Origin: DATEAV01 sp964513155
Lineage (GTDB): Bacteria; Chloroflexota; Anaerolineae; Anaerolineales; E44-bin32
Reading direction: 5' to 3'
NCBI GenBank assembly: GCA_964513155.1
Contig: CAZEMA010000099.1
Span: 1-9,404 of the forward strand
DNA length: 9,404 bases
Both the position numbers and the translations under genes were made by a program. Positions within the stretch are counted from its first letter, which is position 1, and each line of letters opens with the position of its first letter. Shown here in pieces: positions 5,999 through 9,404 of the stretch. Below the pieces are notes generated by a model that was given only the letters and a program-made list of their open reading frames with translations, ran no database searches and was not told where the DNA came from.

Positions 5999-7261
5999 TC
6001 AGCCGTGGACCTGGGCTGCCACAAAGGACAGGCCGTTTTCGGTAAGCGCCCAGGCGGTGTGGTTGGTGGCATCGAACTTGTCGAGGAAGTTCAGGGTCAT
6101 AGCCTCCCAGTCCCCGGAGGCGACGACCTCGGAGCGGTCGCGGAAGTAGTCGAGAATGTCGGAGGGGTGTGGTCTCTTCTGGTCGACCTCGGGGTCGCCG
6201 CCCTCGTGCTTGGCTGAGATGTTGGCGACATGATCGGCCAGCTCGATGAGCTCGTCGCGCTTGTTGTACGGCTGGCGGACGATGCTCTTCCAGGTCTCGG
6301 TGATGTGGTGCTCGAATCGGACGATGTCCTCGAAGCCGAGGGCCCGGCGAACCTGAGCGGTGATCTCCAGGGTTTCGTTGTTGACGGAGTTGCTCCAATT
6401 GAAACCGATGAGGGGCGAGGTTCCGTCGTCTCGGGAGAAGAGCTTGCCGCCGATCAGAGTCCACAGGGCAGCGTAGGGATTGTCGTTGCCCATGAAGACG
6501 GAGATCTTGAACTCATTGTCTACGCCGATGCGGTGGAGCAGATAACCCAGCAAGACGGTGCCGGAGTTGATGTTGAGGACCTGGCGGACGCCGTAGTTGG
6601 TGTAGTAGTAAAGGAACTCATCGAGCCACATCAGCGCGTGTTCGTTGGGCTGGCCGACGCCGCCGAAATAGCCGGTGATGGTTTCAGGCCCGCCAAGATG
6701 GACGTTGGAGCCATCCGTGCCTTTGGTATCCAGCGTCTCAACGAAGGTGGCGCCGATGATTTGCATGGCCGCGGCGAAGGCCGGCAGATCGCCGTCGGCT
6801 TCCTGTTCCTTCATCTTCCGCACGCGGATCCAACGCCCGGGAAGAAGCGACTTCTGTTCCAGCGCCCGCTTGGCGCCCTCGATCACCCAAGGGAAATACT
6901 GGGCCGCACTGACCTCGAGCGTGACGGCGAAGTCGTCGAGGAAGGCGGTCTTCCGGGCCCGGTCGCCGAGGACCTTGCGCCGATAGTCGGCGACGGAGAT
7001 GAAGGCTCGCCGGTCGCACTGCTGCTTCAACCACTCGAGGTCTTTCAGGTACTCCGGATGAGCCTGCTCGACCCGCTTGAGCAGGGCAGGTAGCTGTCGC
7101 GCCGCCTCTGCCTTGCGGTTGATCTCCTCAGGCGTGCCGTACTTGGCCACGACCTGCAGGAAATCGTTGATGACCCGCGTGTCGGGGTCGAGCAGAACGT
7201 TGTTGATGTCATCCAGCCTGGAACGATCGATCTTCAGCGATTGGCGCAGACGCTCGTCCAT
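5999..7261 (-). CDS. Conserved-looking protein of unknown function encoded between panB and the dehydrogenase
   Basis: I do not recognise this 420-residue product. It is soluble, with no signal peptide or membrane segment. The first 110 residues are charged and helical (RQLPALLKRVEQAHPEY, LEWLKQQCDRRAFISVADYRRK). The middle and end are rich in motif-like Gly/Asn/Trp/His segments that look like an enzyme core: TKGTDGSNVHLGGPETITGYFGG (179-201), LNINSGTVLLGYLLHRIGVDNE (229-250), SVFMGNDNPYAALWT (255-268), GFNWSNSVNNETLE (286-299), FEHHITETWKS (316-326) and ISAKHEGGDPEVDQKRPHPSD (348-368). Alternating strand-like and helix-like segments could fit an alpha/beta or TIM-type barrel, but this is a guess. 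The gene lies 41 bases after panB and upstream of the dehydrogenase, so a role in the same pathway is plausible. Three in-frame ATGs exist (7276, 7264, 7261). The strong GGGAGGG (7268-7274) favours 7261, with a spacing of 6 bases. Confidence 0.75.
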   Translation of the reverse strand: MDERLRQSLKIDRSRLDDINNVLLDPDTRVINDFLQVVAKYGTPEEINRKAEAARQLPALLKRVEQAHPEYLKDLEWLKQQCDRRAFISVADYRRKVLGDRARKTAFLDDFAVTLEVSAAQYFPWVIEGAKRALEQKSLLPGRWIRVRKMKEQEADGDLPAFAAAMQIIGATFVETLDTKGTDGSNVHLGGPETITGYFGGVGQPNEHALMWLDEFLYYYTNYGVRQVLNINSGTVLLGYLLHRIGVDNEFKISVFMGNDNPYAALWTLIGGKLFSRDDGTSPLIGFNWSNSVNNETLEITAQVRRALGFEDIVRFEHHITETWKSIVRQPYNKRDELIELADHVANISAKHEGGDPEVDQKRPHPSDILDYFRDRSEVVASGDWEAMTLNFLDKFDATNHTAWALTENGLSFVAAQVHG

Positions 7262-7267
7262 CATAGT

Positions 7268-7274
7268 CCCTCCC
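7268..7274 (-). promoter_or_regulatory. Ribosome binding site that decides the start of the 420-residue gene
   Basis: GGGAGGG on the minus strand lies 3 bases before one ATG (7264) and 6 bases before the next (7261). It overlaps the codons that would follow the upstream ATG at 7276. It therefore rules against the longest reading and favours the ATG at 7261. Confidence 0.65.
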
Positions 7275-7302
7275 ATTGCTGCGAGCGGTTCTGGCGTGTT
7301 TC

Positions 7303-8157
7303 TCAGCCGAGGAGCCGGCGGAGCTCCGCGTACTCTTCGTCTGGCATCCCGAACCAGTTCTCGGGCTGAGGAAACTCACGCCCGCTCACTTGCCGGACGT
7401 ACTCCTTCAGCCCGTCCAGGATGACCTTGCCCGCGTCGCCGAAGACCTTGGCCATGCGGGGCTTGAACTTGGGGTACAAGCCGAACATGTCGTGGTAGAT
7501 GAGAAGCTGCCCGTGAGCGTGTGGGCCGGAACCCAGGCTGATGATGAAGCAATCGCGGGCGCGCTCGGTGATGAGCTGGCAAAGGCGGTCAGGAACCATC
7601 TCGAGCAGGATGGCAAAGACCCCCGCGCCTTCTAACGCCTTGGCGTCCTCGGCGATCTTCTTCGCCTGCTGAGCGCCGCGACCTTGCACCCGGAACCCCC
7701 CCAGCGCGCTGACGCTCTGCGGCGTCAGGCCAAGATGCCCCATGACGGGGATGCCCGAGTCGACGATCCCACGCACCCGATCGGCCATCTCAGCGCCGCC
7801 TTCGAGCTTGATGGCGTTGCACCCAGCCTCCGCCATGAAGCGGCCTGCGCTCCGGATCGCGGTCTCTATGCTGGGCTGGTAACTCATGTAGGGCATGTCG
7901 CCGATGAGCCAGACGTTGGGGGTGCCGCGGCGTACGGCCTGGCTGTGACGGATCATATCGTCCATGGTCACGGGGAGGGTCGTGTCATAGCCAAGCATCG
8001 TCATGCCAAGGCTGTCGCCGACCAGTATCATGTCGATGCCGGCTTCATCCTGGAAGAAGGCGGTCGGGTAGTCGTAACAGGTTAGCATCGTGATGGGTTG
8101 CCCGCTGCTGAACTTCTTGAAGAGGGCGGGCAGCGTCATGGGTTTTCGCTCTGTCAT
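7303..8157 (-). CDS. panB: 3-methyl-2-oxobutanoate hydroxymethyltransferase (ketopantoate hydroxymethyltransferase)
   Basis: The 284-residue product catalyses transfer of a hydroxymethyl group from 5,10-methylenetetrahydrofolate to 2-oxoisovalerate to give ketopantoate, the first committed step of pantothenate and coenzyme A synthesis. Length is about that of typical PanB (roughly 260-290). Visible motifs include LTCYDYPTA (25-33), VGDSLGM (46-52) with metal-ligand Asp48, GDMPYMSY (86-93) with Asp87, KLEGG (117-121), GHLGLTPQS (140-148), LLEMVP (184-189) with catalytic Glu186, GSGPHAHGQLLIYHDMFGL (209-227) and FKPRM. The late loop usually reads DGQ and here reads HGQ (His215). The start follows GAGGTGAGGG. 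The gene heads a three-gene minus-strand operon, and the dehydrogenase two genes downstream could make its 2-oxoisovalerate substrate from valine, which is inferred. No panC or panD is present in the window. Confidence 0.93.
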   Translation of the reverse strand: MTERKPMTLPALFKKFSSGQPITMLTCYDYPTAFFQDEAGIDMILVGDSLGMTMLGYDTTLPVTMDDMIRHSQAVRRGTPNVWLIGDMPYMSYQPSIETAIRSAGRFMAEAGCNAIKLEGGAEMADRVRGIVDSGIPVMGHLGLTPQSVSALGGFRVQGRGAQQAKKIAEDAKALEGAGVFAILLEMVPDRLCQLITERARDCFIISLGSGPHAHGQLLIYHDMFGLYPKFKPRMAKVFGDAGKVILDGLKEYVRQVSGREFPQPENWFGMPDEEYAELRRLLG

Positions 8158-8256
8158 CCCTCACCTCGGTGTGTCATGATGCGGCGCTCGGCTTTGGCAA
8201 GCGACGAACGCCGGCCGCAGGCGCCCGCTGAACGGGGGGCAATCAGGCTGCGCCCG

Positions 8257-8285
8257 ATTCTAGGACAGGATGGACCAGGTCACAA
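8257..8285 (-). promoter_or_regulatory. Sigma70-like promoter for the panB operon
   Basis: On the minus strand, -35 TTGTGA (8280-8285) is separated by exactly 17 bases from -10 TAGAAT (8257-8262), a 4/6 and 5/6 match to the consensus. Transcription would start near 8250, leaving a leader of about 92 bases before panB. I saw no riboswitch-like fold in that leader. The promoter lies in the 246-base gap between the lipoprotein gene's stop and panB, so the two are probably separate transcripts. Confidence 0.6.
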
Positions 8286-8403
8286 GCAGACGCCCGTCCT
8301 TGCGCACCCTCGCCGGATGCGGCTGGGGACCTGTGACGCGGCACGTGCAACCACCCGATGTCGGAGACGTCCGATTCTGTGCGGGTCGGAAGCCCCTCTC
8401 CAT

Positions 8404-9300
8404 CTACTGGACTTGGATGGAGGTGATGATGGCCTCGGAGATCGGCTGGAAGCTCTCCCATTCCTCTTCCGGCGAGTAGCTCAGGATCACGAGGGTTGTC
8501 TGCTCGTCGACGGTGTAGACGCGAAGCTCACGCGCGCCAAAGGTGGGATCGCTGGCAAAGCCGACCAGCCCGGGCCAGCGCGAGTCTTCCAGCGGGTCCG
8601 GCGGGCCGACCCGGATAATGGGGTAAGGCGCAAAGAAGGCGTAGGCCTCGGAGATCGTCCGCCCGTCCAACCCAAAGTCCTGAGCGCGATAGGGACCTGT
8701 GGCCACCGTCACGGCCACTAGAGCCGCCGGAGGCGCGACCTCAGCATTGAGGGCTTGTTCTGTCGCGGCGATGCGGATGAGACCGACGTTTGTTTCAGAA
8801 ACCCAACCATCGGGGCTCAGGAGCTGGACGCCGCCATCCGGCGTCTGGAGGAGGACGGTGACTTCCACCGAGTAGTCGGATGGCTCAACGGTCGGAATCG
8901 AGCCGAGGAAGAAGGTGCCGGTGAAGTTGTTGGCGATCAGCGTGTAGGTACCGGCTTCCTCGATCTGGCCAATCCGGACGCGCTCCGTGTGAGGCGTTAG
9001 GGCCTGGGTGCAAACCGCGTCGATGGGACGGGCGGTGGTGAGGGTGATGATGATCGTGTGGCCCGTCCGCTGCTGGCTGACTTGGTAGATCTGCGTGCAG
9101 CTGTCCGGGAAGTTGCCCTCGACCACGAGCGTGGCATCAGATGGCAACGTCTGACCGACTTCGAGATCGATGGCCTCAACGGTGAAGTCCTCGCCGATCT
9201 GGTACTGGGACGGATCGACGGTCGCTGGCAGGGTCGGCTCGCCGCCGCAGGATGCCAGGAGCATGGAAAGGATAATCAGCCAGGGAAACAAGCGTCGCAT
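8404..9300 (-). CDS. Secreted lipoprotein of unknown function
   Basis: The 298-residue product begins with a type II signal peptide: MRRLFPWLIILSMLLASC, with positively charged residues at 2-3, a hydrophobic stretch and the lipobox LASC (15-18), so Cys18 should be lipidated and the mature protein anchored outside the membrane. Gly-Gly follows. The mature part is strand-rich. A first region (about 35-135) carries two cysteines, Cys68 and Cys97, which could form a disulfide. A Pro-containing spacer (about 134-142) leads to a second region, and the end (about 215-298) has YAFFAPYPIIRVG, RELRVYTVDEQTTLVILSYS and FQPISEAIITSIQV. That ending recalls PsbP/MOG1-type folds in a general way, but I cannot name a family. 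The upstream GGGAG spaced about 7 bases fits the ATG at 9300. The gene is on the same strand as panB but 246 bases away and probably independently expressed. Confidence 0.85.
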   Translation of the reverse strand: MRRLFPWLIILSMLLASCGGEPTLPATVDPSQYQIGEDFTVEAIDLEVGQTLPSDATLVVEGNFPDSCTQIYQVSQQRTGHTIIITLTTARPIDAVCTQALTPHTERVRIGQIEEAGTYTLIANNFTGTFFLGSIPTVEPSDYSVEVTVLLQTPDGGVQLLSPDGWVSETNVGLIRIAATEQALNAEVAPPAALVAVTVATGPYRAQDFGLDGRTISEAYAFFAPYPIIRVGPPDPLEDSRWPGLVGFASDPTFGARELRVYTVDEQTTLVILSYSPEEEWESFQPISEAIITSIQVQ

Positions 9301-9363
9301 GGGCGGACTCCCGATGAAGGCGTGGTGATGGACGAGGCCGATGCCCGGGGGCTCCGGAAGCCT

Positions 9364-9369
9364 ATTGTA
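9364..9369 (-). promoter_or_regulatory. Weak candidate -10 element for the lipoprotein gene
   Basis: TACAAT on the minus strand matches five of six positions of the -10 consensus and lies about 64 bases before the lipoprotein ATG. No good -35 hexamer is visible at the expected spacing (the bases there are C-rich), so support is weak. Confidence 0.3.
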
Positions 9370-9404
9370 CCGCTGATGGCCGCATCGGGGAGAGGACGGC
9401 GAAC

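Noticed and set aside
5880..6464. Extension of the dehydrogenase frame by 195 residues to 6464
   Set aside because: The added part is Arg/Pro-rich, overlaps the 420-residue gene in another frame, and the ATG at 5879 has a good Shine-Dalgarno and a plausible N-terminus.
6230..7093. 287-residue + strand frame opposite the 420-residue gene
   Set aside because: Long open antisense frame of biased acidic composition, with no motif. The opposite-strand gene has a strong ribosome binding site and operon context.
8286..8403. Small hairpin (TCGGA/TCCGA at 8361-8374) as the lipoprotein gene terminator
   Set aside because: The stem is only five perfect base pairs with no U-tract, too weak to call.

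Overview
This is a high-GC bacterial window with no sign of recent transfer: no insertion sequences, CRISPR arrays, tRNAs or rRNAs were seen. Gene content suggests a Chloroflexota (Anaerolineae-like) metagenomic contig. The reasons are an MglA-type small GTPase surrounded by Roadblock/LC7 proteins, a DUF4388 (PATAN) protein, a soluble AbiEii-like nucleotidyltransferase-fold protein type that I associate with that phylum, and a lipoprotein of simple architecture. The taxonomic call is inference, not a direct reading.

Left half, + strand (about 244 to 3897): one compact operon of five genes. In order they are a Roadblock/LC7 (MglB-like) protein, an MglA-family GTPase, a second Roadblock/LC7 protein, a DUF4388 plus Roadblock/LC7 protein, and a Roadblock/LC7 protein fused to an AbiEii-like nucleotidyltransferase-fold domain. 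A perfect palindrome (244-260) and an extended -10 element (282-290) lie just upstream. The layout suggests one G-protein switch served by four Roadblock proteins acting as GAPs, scaffolds or effectors, with the NTase-fold fusion as a possible output. The GTPase has Pro at the position equivalent to Ras Gly12 and MglA Gly21.

Centre (3898 to 4007): the + and - operons converge on a perfect 19-bp stem-loop without a U-tract, probably a shared bidirectional terminator.

Right half, - strand (8285 down to 4008): a metabolic operon with a good sigma70-like promoter (8257-8285). It runs panB (ketopantoate hydroxymethyltransferase), then a 420-residue protein I do not recognise, then a Glu/Leu/Phe/Val dehydrogenase fused to a C-terminal pair of CBS domains. 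The dehydrogenase keeps the catalytic residues but has Met and Ala where glutamate dehydrogenases have the side-chain-carboxylate Lys and Ser. It may therefore act on a branched-chain or other non-acidic amino acid. Next to panB, the simplest idea is a valine-dehydrogenase-like enzyme supplying 2-oxoisovalerate for ketopantoate synthesis, gated by adenine nucleotides through the CBS pair. This is inference.

Right end (8404 to 9300, - strand): a secreted lipoprotein of unknown function, probably transcribed separately.
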